NCBI RefSeq assembly: GCF_003012795.1
Contig: NZ_PXYH01000007.1
Span: 91,177 to 155,176 of the forward strand
DNA length: 64,000 nt
Direction of reading: 5' to 3'
Source: Zobellella taiwanensis
GTDB lineage: Bacteria > Pseudomonadota > Gammaproteobacteria > Enterobacterales > Aeromonadaceae
Shown here: one piece after another, positions 25,838-34,527 of the stretch
Layout: every line of letters begins with the position of its first letter
How positions within the stretch are numbered: position 1 is the first letter of the stretch
Notes under the pieces: generated by a model
The model's input: only the letters and a program-made list of their open reading frames with translations
The model's database searches: none
Told to the model about the DNA's origin: nothing
Translations under genes and position numbers: made by a program

Positions 25838-26752
25838 ATGTACTCCGGCATGCTCATCGTATTACTGCCCCTCGCCCTGGGCTACTGTATCCCCTGCCGC
25901 TCCCAGTCCATAGTGCACTTTATCAATGTGGCCGTGGCCCGCATGGTGTACCTGATCCTGTTCCTGATGGGGATAAGCCTGGCCTTTGTGGATAATCTTA
26001 GTACTCATCTGGGCACAATTTTTACCGTCTGCCTGGTTTTTCTCGGTTGCATCACCCTGTGCAACCTGGCCGGCCTCTGGCTGCTCGATGTCCGGCGCGG
26101 CCGGGTGGAAGGAGAAAGGGGTGCCCCGGCCCTGAGCAAATGGTCGCTGCTGCTGGATTCCGCCCGGCTGTGCCTGGTGATCATCGGCGGCCTGCTGGTG
26201 GGACAATGGCTCGACCCGCAGTGGTTTGCGGTGGATACCCTGAGCGAGTGGGCGCTGATGCTGCTGCTGCTGCTGATCGGCATCCAGCTGCGCAACTCGG
26301 GCATGCGGCTGCGCCAGATCCTGCTCAACCGCTGGGGCCTGGCCATCGCCCTGGTGGTGATGGTGAGTTCCTGGGTGGGCGGCCTGGCCGGCGCCTGGCT
26401 GCTGGACATGCCAGCAAGCCATGGCCTCGCCTTCGCCTCCGGCAACGGCTGGTATTCCCTGTCCGGCATCCTGATCGGCGACCAGCTCGGGCCCGTGCTC
26501 GGCAGCGCCGCCTTTCTCAACGATCTGGCCCGGGAGCTGGTAGCCATACTGATCATACCGGCGCTGATGCGACGCCATCCCTCCTGCGCCATCGGCTACG
26601 GCGGCGCCACCGCCATGGATTTTACCCTGCCGGTGCTGCAACGCTCGGGCGGTGTCACCATAGTGCCGGTGGCCATAGTGTCGGGCTTTGTGCTGAGCCT
26701 GGCGGGCCCGGTGCTGATCCTCGGCTTCCTGTCCCTGTCCAGCGGCGGCTGA
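25838..26752 (+). CDS. lysO: Lysine exporter LysO (YbjE)
   Basis: Inner-membrane exporter of lysine and its toxic analogue thialysine in E. coli. ATG 25838 is chosen because the family begins 'M(F/Y)SGxLI' and a GGAAG lies upstream. The 304 residues hold about eight helices and the conserved blocks GIQLRNSGMRLRQILLNR, SGNGWYSLSGIL, GSAAFLNDLARELVAI and GATAMDFTLPVLQR. It is divergent from the basic amino acid importer, so import and export genes share one control region. Confidence 0.92.
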   Translation: MYSGMLIVLLPLALGYCIPCRSQSIVHFINVAVARMVYLILFLMGISLAFVDNLSTHLGTIFTVCLVFLGCITLCNLAGLWLLDVRRGRVEGERGAPALSKWSLLLDSARLCLVIIGGLLVGQWLDPQWFAVDTLSEWALMLLLLLIGIQLRNSGMRLRQILLNRWGLAIALVVMVSSWVGGLAGAWLLDMPASHGLAFASGNGWYSLSGILIGDQLGPVLGSAAFLNDLARELVAILIIPALMRRHPSCAIGYGGATAMDFTLPVLQRSGGVTIVPVAIVSGFVLSLAGPVLILGFLSLSSGG

Positions 26753-27177
26753 AATAGTAATTTTATTACACCTGTCGCCATCGACGCCAAAAAAGCATCG
26801 AGTGACGCCCATATTTCGGATTGGCGGAGGCTATCCGTTACGGGCACTCAGGGCTCCGGTGCCGTCATATTCATAAATTGTGACAAAAATCACCCTTTAT
26901 AATTAAGCCCTCTCAATATAAAAAGTGACATAAATCACAAACAAAGGTCGATAATGGATAAAAAAACGGCAATGTAATAAAATTACCGCCATTTATCGTG
27001 ACATTGATCACCTTATTTTTTTGAATACCACACCCATAGCGTGATCATGATCACGCTATGGTGCGCCTTTGCGCCGCTTTTTCCCGGAAGTGTTAGATTT
27101 CCTACGAGCTCATCCATCGGGTGCCCAGGGGCATCCTCCTCAACGGAACTGACATCGCACCAGGCGGGGTTAACGCT
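26753..27177. promoter_or_regulatory. Mannitol operon control region with four CRP-like sites
   Basis: This 425-bp gap has no gene. It contains four GTGA-N6-TCAC sites: 26880-26893, 26925-26938, 26998-27011 and 27041-27054. The last lies inside a perfect 26-bp palindrome (27035-27060, half-site CATAGCGTGATCA). E. coli mtlA is known for five CRP sites, so strong cAMP-CRP activation is expected. Two copies of GTAAT-N3-ATTAC (26757-26769 and 26974-26986) may be operators of a further regulator. Confidence 0.8.
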
Positions 27178-29085
27178 ATGCTATCCCAGAACAGTAAAGT
27201 AAAAATCCAGAATTTCGGACGTTTCCTGTCCAATATGGTGATGCCCAACATCGGCGCCTTTATCGCCTGGGGCTTTATCACCGCCCTTTTCATTCCCACC
27301 GGCTGGTTGCCCAACGACACCCTGGCCACCATGGTCGGCCCCATGATCACCTACCTGCTGCCGCTGCTGATCGGCTACACCGGCGGCAAGCTGGTGGGCG
27401 GCGACCGCGGCGCCGTGGTGGGCGCCATCACCACCATGGGGGTGATAGTGGGCACCGACATCCCCATGTTCATGGGCGCCATGATCGTCGGCCCCGCCGG
27501 CGGCTGGGCCATCAAGCACTTCGACAAGGCCATCGAGGGCAAGGTCAAGAGCGGTTTCGAGATGCTGGTCAACAACTTCTCCGCCGGCATCATCGGCATG
27601 CTCTGCGCCATCGTCGCCTACCTGCTGATCGGCCCCTTCGTCAAGCTGATGTCCGCGGCCCTGGCCGCCGGGGTCGGTGCCCTGGTGGACGCCGGCCTGC
27701 TGCCGCTGACCTCCATCTTCGTGGAAGTGGCCAAGATCCTGTTCCTCAACAACGCCATCAACCACGGCATCTTCACCCCGCTCGGCATCCAGCAGGCCAG
27801 CGAATTCGGCAAGTCCATCTTCTTCCTGATTGAGGCCAACCCGGGCCCGGGCATGGGCGTGCTGCTGGCCTACATCTTCTTCGGCCGCGGCAACGCCAAG
27901 CAATCCGCCGCCGGTGCCTCCATCATCCACTTCTTCGGCGGCATCCACGAAATCTACTTCCCCTATGTGCTGATGAACCCCCGCCTGATCCTGGCGGTGA
28001 TCGCCGGCGGCATGACCGGGGTATTCACCCTCACCCTGTTCAACGCCGGCCTGCAGGCCCCGGCCTCCCCCGGCTCCATCTTCGCGGTCATGCTGATGAC
28101 CCCCAAGGGTGCCCACCTGGGCGTGGCCCTGGCAGTCGTCGCCTCCATGGCGGTCTCTTTCGTGATCGCCGCCCTGCTGCTGAAAACCCAGCGACAAACC
28201 GGTAACGGCGACGAGCTGGATGCCGCCGCCGCCAAGGTGCAGGCGATGAAAGCCGAAAGCAAGGGGATGGCCGCAACCGCCGGCATCACCAAGGACCCGG
28301 CGGCGATACGCAAGATCATCGTTGCCTGCGATGCGGGCATGGGCTCCAGCGCCATGGCCGCCAGCATGCTGGCCAAAAAGGTGGCCGCCGCCGGCCTTGA
28401 TATCTCGGTCAGCAACCTGGCGATCAACAGCCTGGACGACAGCGCCGATCTCGTGCTCACCCACAGGGATCTGACCGACCGGGCCCGACGCCATGCGCCC
28501 GGAGCCGAGCATATCTCGCTCAACAACTTCCTCGACGGCGCCCTGTACGACAGCCTGGTGGCCCGACTGAGCCAGGGCCGCGCCAAGGCCGAACCCGCCC
28601 CGGTCGCGGCTCCAGTTGCCGCCGACGAGGCCGGCGCGGATGACAATGCCCCCTTCCGGCTGCGGGCGGAAAACATCCACCTGGGGCTGAGCGCCGCCAG
28701 CAAGGAAGATGCCATCCGCTTCGCCGGTGCACAACTGGTGCAGGGCGGCTATGTGGAGCCCTCCTATGTGGACGCCATGCTGGCCCGCGAAAAACTGACC
28801 TCCACCTACCTGGGCGAGTCCATCGCCGTGCCCCACGGCACCAGCGATGCCAAGGACGCGGTGAAAAAGACCGGGGTCATCGTCTGCCAGTACCCGCAGG
28901 GGGTGAGGTTCGGTGACGACGAGGACGACATCGCCAGGCTGGTGATCGCCATCGCCGCCCGCAACAACGAGCACCTCGACGTGATCGCCGCCATCACCGG
29001 CGCCCTCGACGACGACGCCGTGATCGCCAAACTGACCACCACCGGCAATGTGGACGAGGTACTGAAGGCGCTCAATCCGGCCTGA
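27178..29085 (+). CDS. mtlA: PTS mannitol transporter subunit IICBA
   Basis: Imports and phosphorylates mannitol to mannitol-1-phosphate. The start at 27178 (MLSQNSKVKIQNFGRF) matches the family; the frame extends 19 codons upstream without homology. The 635 residues contain IIC (1-345, GGIHE motif at 254-258), IIB (about 375-470, phospho-Cys C384 in VACDAGMGSS) and IIA (about 490-635, phospho-His H553 in VPHGTSDAK). The layout is essentially that of E. coli MtlA (637 residues). Confidence 0.97.
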   Translation: MLSQNSKVKIQNFGRFLSNMVMPNIGAFIAWGFITALFIPTGWLPNDTLATMVGPMITYLLPLLIGYTGGKLVGGDRGAVVGAITTMGVIVGTDIPMFMGAMIVGPAGGWAIKHFDKAIEGKVKSGFEMLVNNFSAGIIGMLCAIVAYLLIGPFVKLMSAALAAGVGALVDAGLLPLTSIFVEVAKILFLNNAINHGIFTPLGIQQASEFGKSIFFLIEANPGPGMGVLLAYIFFGRGNAKQSAAGASIIHFFGGIHEIYFPYVLMNPRLILAVIAGGMTGVFTLTLFNAGLQAPASPGSIFAVMLMTPKGAHLGVALAVVASMAVSFVIAALLLKTQRQTGNGDELDAAAAKVQAMKAESKGMAATAGITKDPAAIRKIIVACDAGMGSSAMAASMLAKKVAAAGLDISVSNLAINSLDDSADLVLTHRDLTDRARRHAPGAEHISLNNFLDGALYDSLVARLSQGRAKAEPAPVAAPVAADEAGADDNAPFRLRAENIHLGLSAASKEDAIRFAGAQLVQGGYVEPSYVDAMLAREKLTSTYLGESIAVPHGTSDAKDAVKKTGVIVCQYPQGVRFGDDEDDIARLVIAIAARNNEHLDVIAAITGALDDDAVIAKLTTTGNVDEVLKALNPA

Positions 29086-29152
29086 CCGAGAATAACCATG
29101 AGACCGGCGATTGTAATAAGTGGTGGCGGCGAAAGCGGTTAGCTCAGCCGAC

Positions 29153-29178
29153 CATCCGCGCCAAGGATGGCGCGGATG
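29153..29178 (+). repeat. Hairpin element in the mtlA-mtlD gap
   Basis: CATCCGCGCC, loop AAGGAT, GGCGCGGATG: a perfect 10-bp stem. It is followed by ATGAGCCCCCATGGATGGG and TTTACGGCGAGTC. The whole 226-bp gap resembles the short non-coding intergenic repeats found in several marine gammaproteobacteria. It could trim expression of mtlD relative to mtlA. Confidence 0.55.
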
Positions 29179-29311
29179 AGCCCCCATGGATGGGTTTACG
29201 GCGAGTCGGAGGAGCTAATGCTTTTGTCGCCTAGCACCTCAACTGCAGGTTTCATGGCCAAAACTAGTCAGCAACCCGAGGCCCCCGGGCCTCCCTTAAA
29301 CAGGTGAACCC

Positions 29312-30475
29312 ATGACAACCGCCATTCATTTCGGCGCCGGCAATATCGGCCGCGGCTTTATCGGCAAGCTGCTGGCCGACGCCGGCATCCACGTGACCTT
29401 CGCAGACGTCAATCCGCAACTGGTCGATGAACTGCAACGCCGGCACAGCTACCCGGTGCACATCGTCGGCCAGGAAGTGCGCACCGACACCGTCACCGGC
29501 GTCGACGCCATCGACTCCCGCCGCCCCGAGCTGCTGGAGCTTATCGCCGGCACCGACCTCATCACCACCGCCGTGGGCCCGACCGTGCTCACCCTGATCG
29601 CCAGCACCCTGGCCCAGGGCCTGCAACGGCGCTTCGAGCGCGGCAACACCGCCCCGCTCAACATCATCGCCTGCGAAAACCAGGTGCGCGGCTCCACTTT
29701 CCTCAAGGGCGAAGTACTCAAGCACCTGGACGCCCGCTACCTGGCCGAGCTGGAGCAGTCTGTCGGCTTCGTCGACTCGGCGGTGGACCGCATAGTGCCC
29801 CCTTCCGCCGACCAGGGCGATCCCCTGGCGGTCACGGTGGAAACCTTCAGCGAATGGATAGTGGACCGGACCCAGTTCAAGGGCCCGCCGCCCGCCATTG
29901 CCGGCATGGAACTGACCGACAACCTGATGGCCTTTGTCGAGCGCAAGCTGTTCACCCTCAACACCGGCCACATCATCACCGCCTACCTGGGCGCCCTGGC
30001 GGGCTATCGCACCATAGGCCAGGCCATTGCCGATCCGGCGATCCGGGCGCAGGTCAAGGCCGCCATGCAGGAAAGCGGCGCCGTGCTGATCCGCCGCTAC
30101 GGCTTCGACCAAGCGCAGCACCAGGCCTATATCGAAAAGATCCTCGGCCGCTTCGCCAATCCCCACCTGGTGGACGAAATCGACCGGGTCGGCCGCCAGC
30201 CCATCCGCAAGCTGGGTCCCGAGGACCGGCTGATCAAGCCCCTGCTCGGCACCCTGGAATATGGCATCGACAACGCAAATCTGATAAAAGGCATTGCCGC
30301 CGCCTTCTGCTACCGCAACGAGGACGATCCCCAGGCGGTGGAGCTGCAACAGCGGCTGGCAGCGGAAGGGCTGGGGGCCACCCTGGCCCACTACACCGGG
30401 CTGCGGGCCGACGGTGATGTCGCCGGACGAATAGCACAGCAGTACCTCGCGCTGAAACCGCGGGGAGACCATTGA
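29312..30475 (+). CDS. mtlD: Mannitol-1-phosphate 5-dehydrogenase
   Basis: Oxidises mannitol-1-phosphate to fructose-6-phosphate with NAD. The 387 residues start with the Rossmann motif [12 protein letters not shown] (near 6-17). They carry the polyol-dehydrogenase catalytic segment [19 protein letters not shown] with Lys, then NTGH. Length is close to E. coli MtlD (382). Second gene of mtlADR. Confidence 0.97.
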   Translation: MTTAIHFGAGNIGRGFIGKLLADAGIHVTFADVNPQLVDELQRRHSYPVHIVGQEVRTDTVTGVDAIDSRRPELLELIAGTDLITTAVGPTVLTLIASTLAQGLQRRFERGNTAPLNIIACENQVRGSTFLKGEVLKHLDARYLAELEQSVGFVDSAVDRIVPPSADQGDPLAVTVETFSEWIVDRTQFKGPPPAIAGMELTDNLMAFVERKLFTLNTGHIITAYLGALAGYRTIGQAIADPAIRAQVKAAMQESGAVLIRRYGFDQAQHQAYIEKILGRFANPHLVDEIDRVGRQPIRKLGPEDRLIKPLLGTLEYGIDNANLIKGIAAAFCYRNEDDPQAVELQQRLAAEGLGATLAHYTGLRADGDVAGRIAQQYLALKPRGDH

Positions 30476-30491
30476 TCAACCGGGCCGCAAG

Positions 30492-31031
30492 ATGTTGAAC
30501 CGCGAGCAAGAAGCCGAAATTTTCGAACGCCTGCAGCACAGCCCCTCCGCCCGGGGGCTGGTGATTGCCATGGTGGACGTGTTCGACGACATGCTCGATC
30601 AGCTGATCCAGAGAGTGTTTCGCAAGGACGACTACGCGGTCAAGTTCGCGGTCGAGCCCCTGCTCGGCACCATGGGGCCGCTGGCGGATCTGGCGGTCCG
30701 GCTCAAACTGCTCTACGGCCTCGGCATCCTGTCCCAGTCCCTTTACCAGGACCTGGACCGGCTGATTGCGCTCAGGGATTACCTCAACAGCCAGGGGCGG
30801 GAATACCGGCTGACCGACCCCGAAGTGGCCGGGCCGCTCAAGGCGCTGCACATGGTGGCCGCCATGGAGGTACCGCCCTTCGCGGCGCCGCCCCCGGCCG
30901 GCGAGCTGGATCCCGGCCTGCAGCAGATGCAGCGGCAACGCCAGGAGCAGGTCATCCGCTCGGCCCTGGCGCTGGCGGTGGTCGCTGCCTGCAACGAGAT
31001 GACCAAGGCCAACCCCTTGATCTCCGGCTGA
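30492..31031 (+). CDS. mtlR: Mannitol operon repressor MtlR (MltR family)
   Basis: The 179 residues fit the MltR/MtlR family (AMVDVFDDMLDQLIQRVF...AVKFAVEPLLGTMGPLADLAVRLKLLYGLGIL). In E. coli and Vibrio this protein represses mtlA; it has no ordinary helix-turn-helix, and how it binds or acts is not fully settled. It lies 16 bp after mtlD. Confidence 0.92.
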   Translation: MLNREQEAEIFERLQHSPSARGLVIAMVDVFDDMLDQLIQRVFRKDDYAVKFAVEPLLGTMGPLADLAVRLKLLYGLGILSQSLYQDLDRLIALRDYLNSQGREYRLTDPEVAGPLKALHMVAAMEVPPFAAPPPAGELDPGLQQMQRQRQEQVIRSALALAVVAACNEMTKANPLISG

Positions 31032-31094
31032 CAGCGCCAAAAATCCGCCTCCCATTTCCGCTTGCCCCTTGCACCTTTGCGCTCAATCAGTATT

Positions 31095-31119
31095 GTGAAT
31101 AAGGTTTTCGTTTATTCAC
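31095..31119. promoter_or_regulatory. Inverted repeat upstream of asd
   Basis: GTGAATAA (31095-31102) is mirrored by TTATTCAC (31112-31119), 24 bp before the asd start codon. It could be an operator or a short leader hairpin. The spacing is too wide for an ArgR box. Confidence 0.4.
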
Positions 31120-31142
31120 TTCCAAAGAAAGGACACTTGATA

Positions 31143-32246
31143 ATGAAAAAAGTAGGTCTGGTCGGCTGGCGTGGCATGGTCGGCTCGGTATTGATGAGCC
31201 GCATGGTGGAAGAAGGTGACTTCGCCCGTATCGATCCCGTCTTTTTCACCACCTCCCAGGCCGGTCAGCCTGCCCCCGACTTCGGCAAGAACGCCGGCAC
31301 CCTGCAGAACGCCTACGACATCGACGCCCTCAAGGCGCTGGACGTGGTGCTGACCTGTCAGGGCGGCGACTACACCAAGGAAGTCTATCCCAAACTGCGC
31401 GCCGCCGGCTGGAACGGCTACTGGATTGACGCCGCCTCCGCCCTGCGCATGGACGACGACGCCCTGATCGTGCTGGATCCGGTCAACGGCAAGCAAATTC
31501 AGCAGGCCCTGGCCAACGGTGCCAAAACCTTTGTGGGCGGCAACTGCACCGTCAGCCTGATGCTGATGGCCCTGGGCGGCCTGTTCGAGCAGGATCTGGT
31601 GGAGTGGGTGTCTGTCGCCACCTACCAGGCCGCCTCCGGCGGCGGCGCCCGCCATATGCGCGAGCTGGTGACCCAGATGGGCCTGCTGCGCGACGAAGTG
31701 GCCGCCGAGCTGGCCGACCCGGGCTCCGCCATCCTGGAGCTGGAGCGCAAGGTCACCGAGAAAACCCGCAGCGGCGACCTGCCGGTGGACAACTTCGGCG
31801 TGCCCCTGGCCGGCAGCCTGATCCCCTGGATCGATACCCAGCTCGAGAACGGCCAGAGCCGGGAAGAGTGGAAGGGCCAGGCCGAGACCAACAAGATACT
31901 GCAGACCGGCGCCGCCATCCCGGTGGACGGCCTGTGTGTACGCATCGGCGCCCTGCGCTGCCACAGCCAGGCCTTTACCATCAAGCTGAAAAAAGACATC
32001 TCCATCCCCGAGATCGAAAAGCTGCTGGCCGGCCACAACGACTGGGTCAAGGTGATCCCCAACGACCGCCAGCTGTCGATGGAAGAGCTGACCCCGGCCG
32101 CCGTCACTGGCACCCTGTCCGTGCCGGTGGGCCGCCTGCGCAAGCTGAACATGGGTCCCGAGTACCTGTCCGCCTTTACCGTGGGCGACCAGCTGCTGTG
32201 GGGCGCCGCCGAGCCCCTGCGCCGCATGCTGCACCTGCTGCCCTGA
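31143..32246 (+). CDS. asd: Aspartate-semialdehyde dehydrogenase
   Basis: Reduces aspartyl phosphate to aspartate semialdehyde, the branch point for lysine, diaminopimelate, threonine and methionine. ATG 31143 has an AAAGGA site and gives 367 residues, the length of E. coli Asd. NADP-binding [10 protein letters not shown] is at 8-17, and the catalytic C135 lies in GGNCTVS as in E. coli. Divergence from mtlR is not present; it follows on the same strand with its own leader. Confidence 0.97.
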   Translation: MKKVGLVGWRGMVGSVLMSRMVEEGDFARIDPVFFTTSQAGQPAPDFGKNAGTLQNAYDIDALKALDVVLTCQGGDYTKEVYPKLRAAGWNGYWIDAASALRMDDDALIVLDPVNGKQIQQALANGAKTFVGGNCTVSLMLMALGGLFEQDLVEWVSVATYQAASGGGARHMRELVTQMGLLRDEVAAELADPGSAILELERKVTEKTRSGDLPVDNFGVPLAGSLIPWIDTQLENGQSREEWKGQAETNKILQTGAAIPVDGLCVRIGALRCHSQAFTIKLKKDISIPEIEKLLAGHNDWVKVIPNDRQLSMEELTPAAVTGTLSVPVGRLRKLNMGPEYLSAFTVGDQLLWGAAEPLRRMLHLLP

Positions 32247-32263
32247 GCCGTCGCCTTGCTTCC

Positions 32264-32291
32264 AAACGCCCGCCCCGCGCGGGCGTTTTTG
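32264..32291 (+). terminator. Rho-independent terminator of asd
   Basis: ACGCCCGC (32266-32273), five-base loop, GCGGGCGT (32279-32286), followed by TTTTT. It lies 17 bp after the asd stop. Confidence 0.88.
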
Positions 32292-32475
32292 TGTTGCCGC
32301 CGCCCTCCATGACAGTTTGAAGACAACCGCCGCAAACCGAACAAAACTTGTTCTGGATCATAAAATCCCCCCGGCTTATCACTAAAGTAGAATGTCTTCG
32401 GACGAATCTGATTTGACCCTCTGCCGCCCTTGCCGTCCGCGCAGAGCCCAAGGGACTACTGGAGTGGATAACGGA

Positions 32476-33027
32476 ATGTCTCATATCAACGACCGCCGGG
32501 GCCGCCGCATCGACTGGCCGGCCGACAAGCTGATCGTCAGCAAAACCGATCTCAAGGGCCACATCACCTACGCCAACCGCACCTTCATGGCGGTCTCCGA
32601 CTATGCGGAGCCGGCGCTGCTGGCCAGGCCGCACAACCTGATCCGCCACCCGGACATGCCCAGGGGCGTATTCAAGCTGCTGTGGCAGACCCTGCAGCAG
32701 GGCCAGGAGTTTTTCGGCTTTGTCAAAAACAGCACCGCCAACGGCGATTACTACTGGGTCTACGCCAACATCACGCCTTCCTTCGATCTCAACGGCCGCA
32801 AGAACGGCTATTTTTCGGTACGCCGCCACGCCCCGGAACGGGCCCTGGCGGTGATAGAGCCCCTTTACCGCCGGCTGTGCCAGCGGGAGCAGGGGCTGGA
32901 TCGCAAGGCCGCCACCGAGGTGTCCTACCAGGCGCTGTGCGACTACCTGGCGGAGCAGGACTGCAGCTACCCCGCCTGGGTCAACCGTCTCTACCGGGAT
33001 GCCCTGGAGTTGCGCCATGCCGGCTAA
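32476..33027 (+). CDS. Aer/CetB-like PAS protein (FAD redox sensor)
   Basis: A soluble 183-residue protein that is one PAS domain plus a helical tail. Residues 33-120 closely follow the E. coli Aer PAS domain. [11 protein letters not shown] at 52-62 carries R57, H58 and D60, the same numbering as the FAD-binding residues of Aer, followed by VKN....GDYYWV. Unlike Aer, it stops after the PAS and linker. The next gene, overlapping by 11 bp, supplies the membrane and signalling parts. The pair matches the two-protein CetB/CetA energy-taxis system of Campylobacter. Confidence 0.85.
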   Translation: MSHINDRRGRRIDWPADKLIVSKTDLKGHITYANRTFMAVSDYAEPALLARPHNLIRHPDMPRGVFKLLWQTLQQGQEFFGFVKNSTANGDYYWVYANITPSFDLNGRKNGYFSVRRHAPERALAVIEPLYRRLCQREQGLDRKAATEVSYQALCDYLAEQDCSYPAWVNRLYRDALELRHAG

Positions 33028-34453
33028 ACCGCGTCACAAGCGTTCCTGGGCGCCCTATTTTTACTCCCAGTTCACCCTGTTCTGCGTCGTCATCCTGGCC
33101 CTGATGGTGTTGCAGCTGGTGCTGCAATACTGGCTGCCCCGCTATTTCGGCTGGTTTCTCGGCGCCAGCCTGCTGCTGGCCCTGGCGCTGATCGCCCTGG
33201 CCCTGCGCGAGGCCCGCCAGGCCGCCCTGACCCAGGAACATATTTGCCGGCGGCTGCAAAACGCCGCGGCCGGGCATATCTATCAGCGGCTCGGCAACAC
33301 CCGCAACAAGGGCGAGGTGGGCCAGGTGGCCTGGGCCCTGAACGACCTGCTCGATGTCATCGAAACCTATTTCAAGGAGGCCTCGGCCTGTTTCGGCCAT
33401 GCCGCCGAGGGGGACTTTTCCCGCCAGGCGATGACGGTAGGCCTGCCCGGGGACTTCAGCCAGTCCCTCAACAAGATCAACGACGCCATGGGCGTCATGT
33501 CGCGGGTGCAGGCGCTGACCAGCGAAAACCGGCTCACCGCCGGCCTGCACCGGCTCAATGCCCGCCACCTGCTGCAGGACCTGCAGGTGACCGAACGGGA
33601 TCTGGGCGACATCGACCGCTTGATGGCCGAGGTACACGGCCTGGCCGAGCACAGCGCCGCCAGCGCCGGGGATGCCCAGAGCCGGGTGCGCCAGGTAGCC
33701 GACGCCAGTCGCCAAATCCAGCAGCACATGGCGCAGATGCGGCAGGCAGCCGAGCAGCTCGACCGGCATCGACAGCATATCGTCGACGCCCTGGCGATGA
33801 TCCGCGAGATTACCGACCAGACCAACCTGCTGGCGCTCAACGCCAGCATAGAGGCCGCCCGCGCCGGCGAACACGGCCGCGGCTTCAGCGTGGTGGCCAA
33901 CGAGGTGCGCGCCCTGTCGGAACGAACCCAGGCCACGGCCTCGGGCATTGCCGAGCACCTGGCGGCCTTCGAGGCCAGCATGCAGGAACTCGGCCTGCGC
34001 CAGCAACAGACCGATCAGCAGGCCCGCCAGGCCGACCTGGCCATCCGCCATGTGGAGGAAGTGGTGATCACCACCAATACCGCCGCCGGCCAGACCCGCG
34101 GCCTGGTGGAGCAGGCCCGCTGGCTGGGGCTGCAGTCCCTGCTCAAGGTCGAACAGCTGGTGTTGAAGCAAACCGGCTACCGGCTGCTGGAAGACGGGGA
34201 GGACATGGCAGCGCGGGAACGGATGGCGGCATTGCAGCAACAGGGCCGCTTTGGCCAGTGGCTGGAGCAGCATCCCGATCCCGGGCTGGCGGCCTGCCGC
34301 CAGGCGCTGGACCAGGCCTTCGCCGAGGCCCTGGCGCTGCGCGCCCGGGGCGCGGACGACGCGCAGCTGCTGGCGCAGGTCGAACGGGCCGAGCACAGTT
34401 CCGCCGCCTGGATGGCCGAACTCTCCCGCCTGCGCCTGCCCGCCCCGGGCTGA
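33017..34453 (+). CDS. CetA/Aer-like membrane chemotaxis transducer
   Basis: Methyl-accepting-type transducer without a periplasmic sensor. The ATG at 33017 follows GGAGTT and lies inside the end of the PAS gene. The 478 residues are two membrane helices (18-38, 44-63) joined by a few residues, a HAMP-like stretch (about 64-115), the signalling coiled coil with conserved tip [20 protein letters not shown] (265-284), and a C-terminal domain (about 375-470). That last domain resembles CZB but lacks its zinc ligands (Q380 for His, G410 for Cys in xRFGQW). Energy or redox taxis with the PAS protein is the likely role. Confidence 0.85.
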   Translation: MPAKPRHKRSWAPYFYSQFTLFCVVILALMVLQLVLQYWLPRYFGWFLGASLLLALALIALALREARQAALTQEHICRRLQNAAAGHIYQRLGNTRNKGEVGQVAWALNDLLDVIETYFKEASACFGHAAEGDFSRQAMTVGLPGDFSQSLNKINDAMGVMSRVQALTSENRLTAGLHRLNARHLLQDLQVTERDLGDIDRLMAEVHGLAEHSAASAGDAQSRVRQVADASRQIQQHMAQMRQAAEQLDRHRQHIVDALAMIREITDQTNLLALNASIEAARAGEHGRGFSVVANEVRALSERTQATASGIAEHLAAFEASMQELGLRQQQTDQQARQADLAIRHVEEVVITTNTAAGQTRGLVEQARWLGLQSLLKVEQLVLKQTGYRLLEDGEDMAARERMAALQQQGRFGQWLEQHPDPGLAACRQALDQAFAEALALRARGADDAQLLAQVERAEHSSAAWMAELSRLRLPAPG

Positions 34454-34527
34454 AACAGTCCTTGTTCACTTTATCGCCTCGGGTTAGGATCGGCCCCCTT
34501 TTTTCGCCGATCACGCCCGAGGACACC

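Noticed and set aside
27181..29187. A 668-codon minus-strand frame opposite mtlA
   Set aside because: Low-complexity Gly/His/Asp-rich shadow of a well-supported gene.
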